Shown in pieces: positions 51,984-60,306 of a DNA stretch of 64,000 bases; within the stretch, counting starts at the first letter, position 1, and every line of letters begins with the position of its first letter. The translations under genes were made by a program, and so were the position numbers. Source of the stretch: Salinibacter ruber DSM 13855 (GTDB lineage Bacteria > Bacteroidota > Rhodothermia > Rhodothermales > Salinibacteraceae); contig NC_007677.1 of assembly GCF_000013045.1 (NCBI RefSeq), forward strand, positions 558,001 through 622,000, read 5' to 3'. Under the pieces are notes generated by a model. That model did not search any database, was not told the DNA's origin, and worked only from the letters and a program-made list of their open reading frames with translations.

Positions 51984-53030
51984 ATGATGTCCCCCATCTT
52001 CGACCGGTGCATTTTTGGTTCCCTCGCCCGCATCACGGACCTCAGCGCCCGGCCCTTCGAGATCGAGCCCCGCGTCCCCTCGGAGTGGGACACCGGGGAT
52101 TACGTCGTGGGCATCGTCACCGACACGTCGGGCTATCGGGCAATCGAGCTGCCCAGCGGCCGAAACATGGAGGTGGCCGAGGGCGACGCCGTCGTGGGGG
52201 CCTTCGGGACGCGACACGCGACGTTGGAGATGACGGGCTCGTGGCGTGAGATTGGCGACGATCAGCTCATGCACGCCCTCACCCGAGCCGGGCTCTTCGG
52301 GCACGTCGAGTCGCGGTCGACCCTGGTGCAGCCGCCCCTCGAACTCCGGTACCACGGACACGTCTGCCGGGACGCCACCAAGGTGACAATGGCGGGGGCG
52401 GTGCCGCCCGTCGACGAGCAGCCCTACACCACGCCCACGATCCTCTTCGCCGGTACGTCGATGTCCGCCGGCAAGACCACCGCTGCCCGCATCGTGACCC
52501 GCCGGCTGAAGCGGATGGGGCTGGACGTGCTCGGGGCCAAGGTGAGCGGGGCCGGGCGCTACCGCGACGTGCTCTCCATTCAGGACGCCGGGGCCGACTG
52601 GGGACTCGACTTCGTGGACGCGGGGCTGCCGTCCACCGTCATCCCGGAAGAGGAGTACCGAACCGCCGTGCGCCAACTGCTGGCCCGCATGGCCCAGCCG
52701 CCGGCCGACGTGGCCGTGGTGGAGATTGGGGCGTCCCCCCTGGAGCCGTACAACGGGGCCATCGCCGTTGAGGAGCTGCAGGAGGCCCTGGCCATGACGG
52801 TTCTCTGCGCGTCGGACCCCTACGCCGTCCTCGGCCTGGAGACCGCCTTCGACATGCTGGCGCCCGATCTCGTAACGGGCATCGCCACCAATACGGCCGG
52901 CGGCATCGACCTGCTCACCCAGCTTACCGACCTGCCGGCCTTCAACATCCGCGACAACGACACCCACGACCGCCTCGACGCCCTACTGCGCGACCGGCTC
53001 GGCCTTGCCGAAGAGGTGAGTACGGGCTGA
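51984..53030 (+). CDS. P-loop NTPase of unknown function (MobB/DUF1611-like)
   Basis: A 348-residue protein. The N-terminal 145 residues form a beta-rich domain (DYVVGIVTDTSGYRAIELPSG). The C-terminal part is a P-loop fold with Walker A GTSMSAGKTT (157-166), a switch-like VVEIGASPLEPYNG and FDMLAPDLVTGIATNTAGG. It resembles MobB-like and DUF1611-type proteins, but I cannot assign it firmly. If it is DUF1611/DgcN-like, coupling of acyl-amino-acid chemistry with the M20 peptidase upstream would be plausible; this is speculative. The start is the first of two adjacent ATGs, 49 bases after the M20 stop. Confidence 0.7.
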   Translation: MMSPIFDRCIFGSLARITDLSARPFEIEPRVPSEWDTGDYVVGIVTDTSGYRAIELPSGRNMEVAEGDAVVGAFGTRHATLEMTGSWREIGDDQLMHALTRAGLFGHVESRSTLVQPPLELRYHGHVCRDATKVTMAGAVPPVDEQPYTTPTILFAGTSMSAGKTTAARIVTRRLKRMGLDVLGAKVSGAGRYRDVLSIQDAGADWGLDFVDAGLPSTVIPEEEYRTAVRQLLARMAQPPADVAVVEIGASPLEPYNGAIAVEELQEALAMTVLCASDPYAVLGLETAFDMLAPDLVTGIATNTAGGIDLLTQLTDLPAFNIRDNDTHDRLDALLRDRLGLAEEVSTG

Positions 53031-53235
53031 CGACCGAGGTCATTCGGCTCCAGAGACGGACGCGGGGCGCAAGTCGTCGAACGCCGTCAACGGACACGCA
53101 GGAGGCTCCCCGTGGACGGCAACGAGGAAGCGCGACGGTCCCAATCCATCGCACCGGCTTCCAACGAACATCCGCCTGCGCCGCGGCGTTGAGTCTTGTC
53201 GTTGCTGTTTTACTTCCGCATCCCCGACGACCCCC

Positions 53236-56200
53236 ATGGCGCAGTTCGACACGCCCGATCAGCTCTCGCTCCCCGACCTCGAAGAGGACGTCCTCGACTG
53301 GTGGCAGGACCAGAACATCTTTGAGCGCAGCATCGAAGAGCGGGACGGGCAGCCGACGTTTACGTTCTACGAGGGCCCGCCCACGGCCAACGGCACCCCC
53401 GGCATCCACCACGTGCTGGCCCGGGCCATCAAGGACATCTTCTGCCGCTATAAGACGATGCAGGGCTACCAGGTGGACCGCAAGGCCGGCTGGGACACCC
53501 ACGGCCTGCCCGTCGAGATTGAGGTGGAGGAGGAACTGGGCCTGGAGACGCGGGCGGAGGTCGAGGAGTACGGCATCGAGAAGTACAACGCGGCCTGCCG
53601 CGGGAGCGTCCTGGAGTACAAGGACCTCTGGGACAACCTGACCCAGCGGATGGGGTACTGGGTGGACCTGGACGACCCGTACGTCACGTTCGAGACCGAC
53701 TACATCGAAACCGTTTGGTGGCTCCTGAAGCAGATCGAGGAGGAGGACCTGCTCTACAAGGGGCACAAGATTCAGTGGTACAGCCCCGGCTCCCACACCG
53801 TGCTGTCGTCGCACGAGGTAAGCCTCGGCTACGAGGAGACCCAGGACCCGAGCGTGTACATTCGGTTCCCGGTCGCGGGCGAAGAGAACACCTACTTTCT
53901 GGCGTGGACCACGACGCCGTGGACGCTCATCTCCAACACGGCGCTCGCGGTGGGGCCGGAGCTCACCTACGTCAAAATCCACCACGACGATCCGCATCAG
54001 GGCGAGGAGAAGTTGATTCTGGCCGAGGCACTGCTCGACGACGTGATCGGCGAGGACTACACGGTCGAAGAGACGTTCTCCGGCGAGGAGCTGATCGGGC
54101 AGCGCTACGAGCCGCCCTACGACTACTTTACCGACCGGGCCGAGGCGGGGGAGGAGGCCTGGTACGTGCTCGGGGCCGACGTCGTCTCGACGGAGGAGGG
54201 CACCGGCGTGGTGCACATGGCGCCGGCCTTCGGGGAGGAGGACCACGCGGTGGCGCAGGAGGAAGGGCTGCCGCTCTTTAACCCGATCGACAAGGACGGC
54301 GAGTTTACCGACGCGGCGCCCCTCGTGGCGGGCACGTGGTTCAAGGACGCGGACAAGACGATCACCGACGACCTGAAGGCCCGCGGCCGCCTCTACAAGC
54401 ACGAGACCTACCTCCACAACTACCCGCACGACTGGCGCAAGGGCACGCCCCTGATGAGCTACCCGGTCGAGAGCTGGTTCATCGAGACCACGAAGCTCAA
54501 AGACCGGATGGTGGAGCTCAACGACACGATCAACTGGCAGCCCGAGGCCATCGGCGAGGGGCGCTTCGGGGAGTGGCTGGAGAACAACGTCGACTGGGCG
54601 CTCAGCCGGCGCCGCTACTGGGGCACGCCGCTCCCGGTGTGGGAGAGCGACAAGGAGGATTCCGACTACTACGAGGTGATCGGGTCCGTCGAAGAACTGC
54701 GCGAGAAGGCCGGCGACCAGCTGCCGGAGGACGACGAGGAGATCGACCTGCACCGCCCGTTCGTCGACGAGCTGACGTGGGAGGGCCCCGACGGCGGCAC
54801 CATGCGCCGCGTGCCCGACCTCATCGACGTGTGGTTCGACTCCGGCGCCATGCCCTATGCGCAGTGGCACTACCCCTTCGAGAACGAGGACGACTTTGAG
54901 GCCAACTTCCCGGCCGACTTCATCGCCGAGGGCGTCGACCAGACGCGCGGCTGGTTCTACTCGCTGCACGCCATCGCGACGGTCGTCTTCGACGAGGTCG
55001 CCTACGAAAACGTCGTGGTCAACGGCCTGGTGCTCGACGAGGACGGCAACAAGATGTCGAAGTCGGTGGGCAACACCGTCGAGCCGTTCGAGGTCATCGA
55101 CGACTACGGGGCCGACGTGGTGCGCTGGTTCATGATGAGCAACGCGCCCCCGTGGGAGAGCATCCGTTTCAGCGAGCGGGGCCTGCGGGACCTCCGCCGC
55201 ACGTTCTTCGGCACCCTGGAGAATGTCTACCGGTTCTTCGCCACCTACGCCAACATCGACGGGTTCGCCTACGAGCGCGACCGGATGCCGGTCGAGGAGC
55301 GCCCGGAGCTGGACCAGTGGATCATCAGCCGCCTGCACACCACGACGCAGGCGGTAGAGGCGGCGCTCGACGAGTACGACCCGACCACGGCCGCCCGGGC
55401 GGTCGAGGACTTCGTGGAGGAGCTTTCGAACTGGCACCTGCGCCGCTCGCGGCCTCGGTTCTGGGCGTCGAAGAAAGGCGAGCAGAACGGCCCGGCCGGG
55501 CAGGGCGGCACGGTCGCCGCGGCGAAGAAGGAGGCCGCGTACCAGACGATCCACGAGTGCCTGGCGGCCACGGCGAAACTGATGAGCCCCATCGCGCCCT
55601 TCTTCGGCGAGTGGCTCTACCGCACGCTCGGCGACGTTACCGGCACGGAGGCCGACTCGGTGCACCTGGCCTCCTTCCCCGAGGTTCGCGAGGAGGAGCG
55701 CAACGAGGCCCTGGAGCGCCGCATGGGGCTGGCCCGCTCCATCGCGTCCAGCACGCTCTCGCTCCGCAACCAGGCCGAGATCAACGTGCGCCAGCCGCTG
55801 CCGCGCCTCCTGGTGGTCACCGGCACCGGCGTGCCGGAGGCGGAGGTGGAGCAGGTGAAAGACGTGATCCTCGACGAGGTGAACGTCAAGGACATCGAGT
55901 ACGTGGAGCACAGCAGCGAGGTCGTGAGCCGCTCCGCCAAGCCCGACTTCAGCCGCCTCGGCCCGCGCCTCGGCGACCTGGTGAAGGCCGTGAACCAGAA
56001 GGTGCGCCAACTCGACGACGAGACGATCGACGAGTACGTGGAGACCGGAGCGCTCACGCTGACGGTCGACGGGGAGGAGGTGGAGCTCGGCCCCGACGAC
56101 CTCATCATTCAGAGCGAGGGCATCGAGGGGTGGCTCGTGGAGCAGGAGGGGGACGTGACCGTGGCCCTCGACACCGACATCACGCCGGCGCTCCGGGCCG

Positions 56201-56478
56201 AAGGGCTCGCCCGCGAGGGGGTTAAGCGGATTCAAGACCTTCGCAAAGCGGCGGGCTTCGAGGTCACGGACCGCATCGCGGTGGCCTACGACGGCTCGGC
56301 CCAGATTGCCGACGCCGTGGCCGCGTACGCGGACTGGATCCGGAACGAGACCCTGGCCCTGGAGTTGCAGCCGTCCAATGAGCCGACCGGGGAGGCGGTC
56401 GAGACCTTCGAGGTCGGCGACGAGCGGCTCACGATCGGGGTCCGTCGCGTTGAGGCCGACGAAGCACTGAATGCCTGA
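53236..56478 (+). CDS. ileS: Isoleucyl-tRNA synthetase (long, eukaryote/type-2-like form)
   Basis: Charges tRNA-Ile, 1080 residues. The class I signatures are the HIGH-like GIHHVLA (57-63) after EGPPTANGTP, and NKMSKSVGN with KMSKS at 606-610. The editing domain (about 190-390, WTTTPWTLISNTALAVG) is present. A long C-terminal region with anticodon-binding helices (RRSRPRFW) and an extra beta domain replaces the bacterial C-terminal zinc finger, as in the type 2 (mupirocin-tolerant) IleS. It heads a run ileS, dksA-like, ruvA, prs with short gaps. Confidence 0.96.
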   Translation: MAQFDTPDQLSLPDLEEDVLDWWQDQNIFERSIEERDGQPTFTFYEGPPTANGTPGIHHVLARAIKDIFCRYKTMQGYQVDRKAGWDTHGLPVEIEVEEELGLETRAEVEEYGIEKYNAACRGSVLEYKDLWDNLTQRMGYWVDLDDPYVTFETDYIETVWWLLKQIEEEDLLYKGHKIQWYSPGSHTVLSSHEVSLGYEETQDPSVYIRFPVAGEENTYFLAWTTTPWTLISNTALAVGPELTYVKIHHDDPHQGEEKLILAEALLDDVIGEDYTVEETFSGEELIGQRYEPPYDYFTDRAEAGEEAWYVLGADVVSTEEGTGVVHMAPAFGEEDHAVAQEEGLPLFNPIDKDGEFTDAAPLVAGTWFKDADKTITDDLKARGRLYKHETYLHNYPHDWRKGTPLMSYPVESWFIETTKLKDRMVELNDTINWQPEAIGEGRFGEWLENNVDWALSRRRYWGTPLPVWESDKEDSDYYEVIGSVEELREKAGDQLPEDDEEIDLHRPFVDELTWEGPDGGTMRRVPDLIDVWFDSGAMPYAQWHYPFENEDDFEANFPADFIAEGVDQTRGWFYSLHAIATVVFDEVAYENVVVNGLVLDEDGNKMSKSVGNTVEPFEVIDDYGADVVRWFMMSNAPPWESIRFSERGLRDLRRTFFGTLENVYRFFATYANIDGFAYERDRMPVEERPELDQWIISRLHTTTQAVEAALDEYDPTTAARAVEDFVEELSNWHLRRSRPRFWASKKGEQNGPAGQGGTVAAAKKEAAYQTIHECLAATAKLMSPIAPFFGEWLYRTLGDVTGTEADSVHLASFPEVREEERNEALERRMGLARSIASSTLSLRNQAEINVRQPLPRLLVVTGTGVPEAEVEQVKDVILDEVNVKDIEYVEHSSEVVSRSAKPDFSRLGPRLGDLVKAVNQKVRQLDDETIDEYVETGALTLTVDGEEVELGPDDLIIQSEGIEGWLVEQEGDVTVALDTDITPALRAEGLAREGVKRIQDLRKAAGFEVTDRIAVAYDGSAQIADAVAAYADWIRNETLALELQPSNEPTGEAVETFEVGDERLTIGVRRVEADEALNA

Positions 56479-56556
56479 GCCCTCCCCGGGGCCGGACGCA
56501 GGCCCGTGGAGCGCACGCCACGCATCACTTCCACTGATAGGCCCACTCTGAACGCC

Positions 56557-57033
56557 ATGGCGAACGACGATGCACAGCCCGAGGGGGATGCGCCCGACGC
56601 CCCGCTTCACGCACAGTCGGACACGACCGAAGATGGGGAGGCGCGCACGACGCCCTTCTCCGACGACGAACTGGAGCACTTCCGCGAGCTGATCCTCCAG
56701 CGCCGGCAGGAGGCGAAGTCCGAGATCGAGCAGATGCGCAAGCAGGTCGAACAGGCCAAAGAGCAGTCCGACGACAACACCGCCTACGGCATCCACATGG
56801 CCGACGCCGGGACCGACGCGATGGAGCGGGAGAAGCTCCACCTCATGATCGCCCGCCAGCAGAAGTACGTCGGGTACCTCGACCGCGCCCTCGAGCGGAT
56901 TGACAACAAGACCTATGGCGTCTGCCGCGTGACGGGCAAGCCCATCGCGAAGGAGCGGCTGGAGGCCGTGCCCCACACCGAAATCTCGATCGAGGCGAAG
57001 CGCAAGGAGAAGGCCGCGGGGGACGCGGAGTAG
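56557..57033 (+). CDS. TraR/DksA-like protein with degenerate zinc finger
   Basis: A 158-residue protein of the TraR/DksA type, expected to enter the RNA polymerase secondary channel or act as a related transcription factor. The N-terminal 35 residues are acidic and disordered. The coiled-coil (about 36-118) carries FRELILQRRQEAKSEIEQMR and the tip DAGTDAMEREK. The finger region reads YGVCRVTGKPIAKERLEAVP then TEISIEAKR: only Cys123 of the four zinc cysteines remains. The ATG at 56557 was chosen over an earlier in-frame codon lying in the leader. It is positioned just after ileS, a common neighbourhood in Bacteroidota. Confidence 0.88.
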   Translation: MANDDAQPEGDAPDAPLHAQSDTTEDGEARTTPFSDDELEHFRELILQRRQEAKSEIEQMRKQVEQAKEQSDDNTAYGIHMADAGTDAMEREKLHLMIARQQKYVGYLDRALERIDNKTYGVCRVTGKPIAKERLEAVPHTEISIEAKRKEKAAGDAE

Positions 57034-57197
57034 GCCCCGCCGCGTTGCCGCCGCTGAGCGGGCCGGCCGCTGGCGCGCTGCTAGGGCGTCGGGGCATGCT
57101 GGGGGGAAGACTCAAGTCTCGTATCAACCGTCGGACGCGATCCCGGCCGGCCGTACAGGACTGTGGCCGTCCGCCCCTTCAACGCCCCACCACAGAC

Positions 57198-57806
57198 ATG
57201 ATCGACTACGTCTCCGGCACGCTCGTCGACAAGACGACGGACTCGGCCCTCGTGGACGTGAACGGGCTCGGCTACCGGGTGCACGTTCCCACCTCCACCT
57301 ACAAGCGGCTGCCGGACACCGACGAGGAGGTCACCCTGCACACGTACCACTACCTCCGGGAGGACGACGAGTCGCTATACGGCTTCGCCACCAAGGCGGA
57401 GCGGACGGTCTTCGAAACGATGACCGGCGTCTCGCGCGTGGGCCCGAAGCTGGCGCTGTCCGCCCTCTCGGCGATGACCCCGACCGAGCTGCGCGACCAC
57501 GTCATGGAGGGGGACAAGAGCCGACTGACGCAGATTTCGGGGGTCGGCACGAAGACGGCCGACCGCCTCATCGTCGAGCTCCGCGACCGCCTCGCAGACC
57601 TGGACGTGCTCGAAGACACATCGCCCCTCAGCGGCGGGTCGGACGCCCGGGCGGAGGCGCGGGCCGACGCCCTGGAGGCCCTCACCGAATTGGGGCTCAG
57701 CAAGGCCGACGCCGAACGGTCCATCCGTCAGGTGCTGCGCGACAACGCCGGCATCCAGTCGGCCGACGAGCTGGTCCGGCGGGCCCTGAAGGCGGACCAA
57801 GAATAA
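57198..57806 (+). CDS. ruvA: Holliday junction branch-migration protein RuvA
   Basis: A 202-residue subunit that binds Holliday junctions and loads RuvB. Domain I is an OB-fold (MIDYVSGTLVDKTTDSALVDVNGLGYRVHVP). Domain II has two helix-hairpin-helix motifs (GVSRVGPKLALSALSA; QISGVGTKTADRLIVELRD). A short acidic linker precedes domain III (ALTELGLSKADAERSIRQVL), which contacts RuvB. Length and layout are standard. The start is the ATG at 57198. ruvB and ruvC are not in the window. Confidence 0.96.
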   Translation: MIDYVSGTLVDKTTDSALVDVNGLGYRVHVPTSTYKRLPDTDEEVTLHTYHYLREDDESLYGFATKAERTVFETMTGVSRVGPKLALSALSAMTPTELRDHVMEGDKSRLTQISGVGTKTADRLIVELRDRLADLDVLEDTSPLSGGSDARAEARADALEALTELGLSKADAERSIRQVLRDNAGIQSADELVRRALKADQE

Positions 57807-57843
57807 CACGTCTCACCGTACCCGACGCACTTCCACCTCCCCC

Positions 57844-58821
57844 ATGCCCGACGACCTTCGCCTCTTTGCGCTCTCCGAGAGCCGGGGCTTCGGCGAGGCC
57901 ATCGCCTCGGCGCTCGACACGGAGCTCGATGCCCACCACGAACGGACCTTCACGGACGGGGAGCACGAGGTGCGTCCGGAGGTGAACGTGCGAGGGCGCG
58001 ACGTCTTCGTCGTCCAGTCCCTCTATGCGGACGACACGTGGAGCGTAAATGACAAGCTGTGCCGGCTTCTCTTCATGCTTGGGGCCCTGCGCGACGCCTC
58101 GGCCGAGCGCGTGACGGCAGTTATTCCGTATCTCTGCTACCAGCGCAAGGACCGCAAGACACGCCCCCGCGGGCCGGTCACCACCCGCTACGTGGCGGGC
58201 CTGTTCGAGGCCGTCGGGGTCGACCGCGTTCTGACGATGGACGTGCACAACCTGGCGGTTCTTCAGAACGCCTTTCAGGCCCGCACCGAGCATCTGTTAG
58301 GACATCCGCTGTTCGTGCACCGGCTGACCGACGTGGTCGGGGCCGAGGAGGTGGCCGTGGTGTCCCCGGACGAGGGCGGCGTGAAGCGCGCCGGGAAATT
58401 TGCCGAGGGACTGGGGGCGGTGCTCAATTGCGAGGTACCAACGGCGTTCGTCGAGAAGATGCGGAAGGACGACGGGGTGACGGGGGGAGCGTTGGTCGGG
58501 TCGGTGGAGGACCGCACGGCCATCGTGGTGGACGACATGGTCAGCACCGCGGGGACGATGACGCAGGCCATCCGGTCGTGTGCCGAGGAGGGGGCGGAGT
58601 CCGTCTACGCCGTGGCCACCCATGGCCTCTTCGTCGGCGAGGCAGATGAGCGGTTGGAAACGGCGCCCCTGGATGCCCTTTTCGTCACGAACACGGTAGC
58701 GCCGCGGCTCACGGGCGCGGCGGCCGAGCGCCTACAGATCTGCAACGCGGCCCCTCGATTCGCGGCCGCCATCCAGGCGGTGCACACTGAAACCTCCGTG
58801 AGCGCCCTGAACGAGGTGTAG
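57844..58821 (+). CDS. prs: Ribose-phosphate pyrophosphokinase (PRPP synthetase)
   Basis: Makes PRPP from ribose-5-phosphate and ATP, 325 residues. It has the two tandem phosphoribosyltransferase-like domains. Motifs seen are FTDGEHEVRPEVNVRGRDV, the flexible loop region YLCYQRKDRKTRPRGPVTTR, the metal-site histidine segment TMDVHNLAVLQNAF, and the ribose-phosphate-binding IVVDDMVSTAGTM. The sequence is divergent from the common 310-residue bacterial Prs (GEHEVR in place of SDGEI), so it may be a second or variant enzyme. It lies 37 bases after ruvA. The 3' end GCGCCCTGAACGAGG recurs 46 bases downstream. Confidence 0.88.
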   Translation: MPDDLRLFALSESRGFGEAIASALDTELDAHHERTFTDGEHEVRPEVNVRGRDVFVVQSLYADDTWSVNDKLCRLLFMLGALRDASAERVTAVIPYLCYQRKDRKTRPRGPVTTRYVAGLFEAVGVDRVLTMDVHNLAVLQNAFQARTEHLLGHPLFVHRLTDVVGAEEVAVVSPDEGGVKRAGKFAEGLGAVLNCEVPTAFVEKMRKDDGVTGGALVGSVEDRTAIVVDDMVSTAGTMTQAIRSCAEEGAESVYAVATHGLFVGEADERLETAPLDALFVTNTVAPRLTGAAAERLQICNAAPRFAAAIQAVHTETSVSALNEV

Positions 58822-59005
58822 CCGAGTGAGGAAGTGCTTGTGGAGTGCGCCCTGAACGAGGGGCAATCGAACACGGAGGCCCCTGTCGGACACGTCCCGG
58901 CAAGGGGGCGAACGAATGGGAAGCCGGCCTCGGGCCGCGTCCCAGACGAAGGGGACAACGGGTGCCGGAGTCCCCATCCACGTCTGCGCGCAGGGGGCGT
59001 CGGGC

Positions 59006-59392
59006 CTATAGGGGCCGAAGCTGGACCCGGATGCGGGCGTTCGCGCGGTCGAGATGGTTGCGAGCCATGGCGCGGTACCAGCGCCAGCGCCCGTTTCCGG
59101 TGCGGAGGCGCAGGAGCCATCGGGTCCGCTGCGTCCGGTGACTCACCATGTGTGCCAGGTCCCGCATCACGCGGTGCAGGTTGCGGCCGTGGACGTGGGA
59201 GAAGAAGCAGGGCTCGAGCGTGTCGTTGATCCCGTATTCGAGGGCGCGGCGGGCCGACTCGTTCGCCCGCTGAATGGTGCCACTGCGGTCCAAATACAGC
59301 ATCGGGGTGTGGGGCGACTCCTTCGTCTCGGAAGCGCTTCCACGATCGGGGCGGAATACAGCGGGTACGGATTGCGTGGACATGGCGGACAT
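59006..59392 (-). CDS. Small PAS-domain protein
   Basis: A 128-residue protein that is essentially one PAS domain: PMLYLDRSGTIQRANESARRAL, FFSHVHGRNLHRVMRDLAHM, and the strand pair RWLLRLRTGNGRWRWYRAMAR. No kinase, cyclase or helix-turn-helix is attached, so it would act by binding a ligand or partner. The ATG at 59392 (or 59383) is used; the upstream part of the open frame is low-complexity. It stands alone, convergent with prs and divergent from the dUTPase-like gene. Confidence 0.7.
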   Translation of the reverse strand: MSAMSTQSVPAVFRPDRGSASETKESPHTPMLYLDRSGTIQRANESARRALEYGINDTLEPCFFSHVHGRNLHRVMRDLAHMVSHRTQRTRWLLRLRTGNGRWRWYRAMARNHLDRANARIRVQLRPL

Positions 59393-59775
59393 TGGGGAAC
59401 GTTGGCGGTGGCGAAGGAGGGGGCAGACGCGCGTGGCGCCGTCTTTCCACCCCGCAGTACAACGGCAGTACGACGAAGAGACTGAAGAACGAGAAGCCTC
59501 CCTGTACGACGGAGCGGACGGGCGTTTGTAGGTCTGCTCTAACAGGGAAGAATTTCTAACTTCACCTACTGCAAGATAGCAAATCAACCCAGATACGTCA
59601 AGTCATTCTCCGGAAAACGAACAGGGAGTGCATTCGCGAACGAAAGGGGCCAGATATGGATGAGGACAGTTGCGCCTCAGAGCCCAACCGGGACCAAACG
59701 GTCGAACCTGAAGGCGCTGGGGCTGGTTTGAGGTTTCCTCAACGCGTTTCCACTCATCAGTATCGTCCCTGCGCA
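59393..59775. other. Divergent intergenic region between PAS and dUTPase-like genes
   Basis: 383 bases with locally AT-rich sequence (near 59535-59640). An open frame runs in from 59656, but its first 40 codons do not resemble the family and are treated as non-coding. It probably holds two divergent promoters; no specific site is recognised. Confidence 0.45.
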
Positions 59776-60219
59776 ATGGACACCGCGAACGCCCTCGCGT
59801 CCCAGCTCGACGGGCTCGTTCACCTCGACACCCAGCGGGCCTCCACCGGCATTGACCTGACGGTCGATGCGGTCTTCCGGACCACCGGGCCCGGCCAGCT
59901 CGACTTCGGCGGGGGCGAGTTCCAGACCGTGCCCCGTGAGCGGATTGGGCCGACCCTCGACGATCCGGACGACGACTACGGGTGGTGGACCCTGGAAAAG
60001 GGGGCGTACGTCGTGCAGTACAACGAGTCGCTGCGCCTGGACGACGGGCAGCAGGCGGTCGTGACGCCCCTAGAGCGCACGCTGCGTGCGGGAGCGCACC
60101 ACGGTGCGTTCGTATTGGATGAGGGCCGAGACCCGATTGAAACCCTCCTCGTGGTGAGCCGAATGGGCTGCCGCCTCAAGGAAAACTGCCGCGTTTCTCG
60201 CCTCGTGGTGCTCGACTGA
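59776..60219 (+). CDS. dUTPase/dCTP deaminase-like trimeric beta-barrel protein
   Basis: A 147-residue protein resembling the short dCTP-deaminase/dUTPase-like proteins of haloarchaea and other halophiles. WWTLEKGAYVVQYNESLRLDD corresponds to the strand leading into the conserved core. TPLERTLRAGAHHGAFVLDEG resembles the PRSSLxRxG...W/DAG nucleotide-binding motif but with the central Ser residues changed (PLERTLRAG). A catalytic acid candidate is the Glu/Asp of VLDEGRD. Whether it is active on dUTP or dCTP is uncertain. The ATG at 59776 begins MDTANALASQLDGLVHL. It precedes fpg by 87 bases containing a C-rich repeat tract. Confidence 0.68.
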   Translation: MDTANALASQLDGLVHLDTQRASTGIDLTVDAVFRTTGPGQLDFGGGEFQTVPRERIGPTLDDPDDDYGWWTLEKGAYVVQYNESLRLDDGQQAVVTPLERTLRAGAHHGAFVLDEGRDPIETLLVVSRMGCRLKENCRVSRLVVLD

Positions 60220-60235
60220 TTGTCTAGAGCCACGC

Positions 60236-60306
60236 TGCTTCTACGCCCTCGACCCCCGCGCCCTACGCTCTCCACCCCTACGCCCTCAACCCCCACGCCC
60301 ACACGA
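60236..60306 (+). repeat. C-rich short tandem repeat immediately upstream of fpg
   Basis: Three to four imperfect units of about 16 bases (TACGCCCTCGACCCCC, CTACGCTCTCCACCCC, TACGCCCTCAACCCCC) fill the gap up to the ATG at 60307. There is no purine-rich Shine-Dalgarno. Similar tracts lie at 61113-61175 and 10101-10165. Confidence 0.75.

Noticed and set aside
52942-56976. Very long minus-strand open frame (over 1300 codons) opposite ileS
   Set aside because: It mirrors the codon pattern of ileS in GC-rich DNA, translates to His/Arg/Val/Leu-rich low-complexity sequence, and has no domain; ileS on the plus strand is unmistakable.
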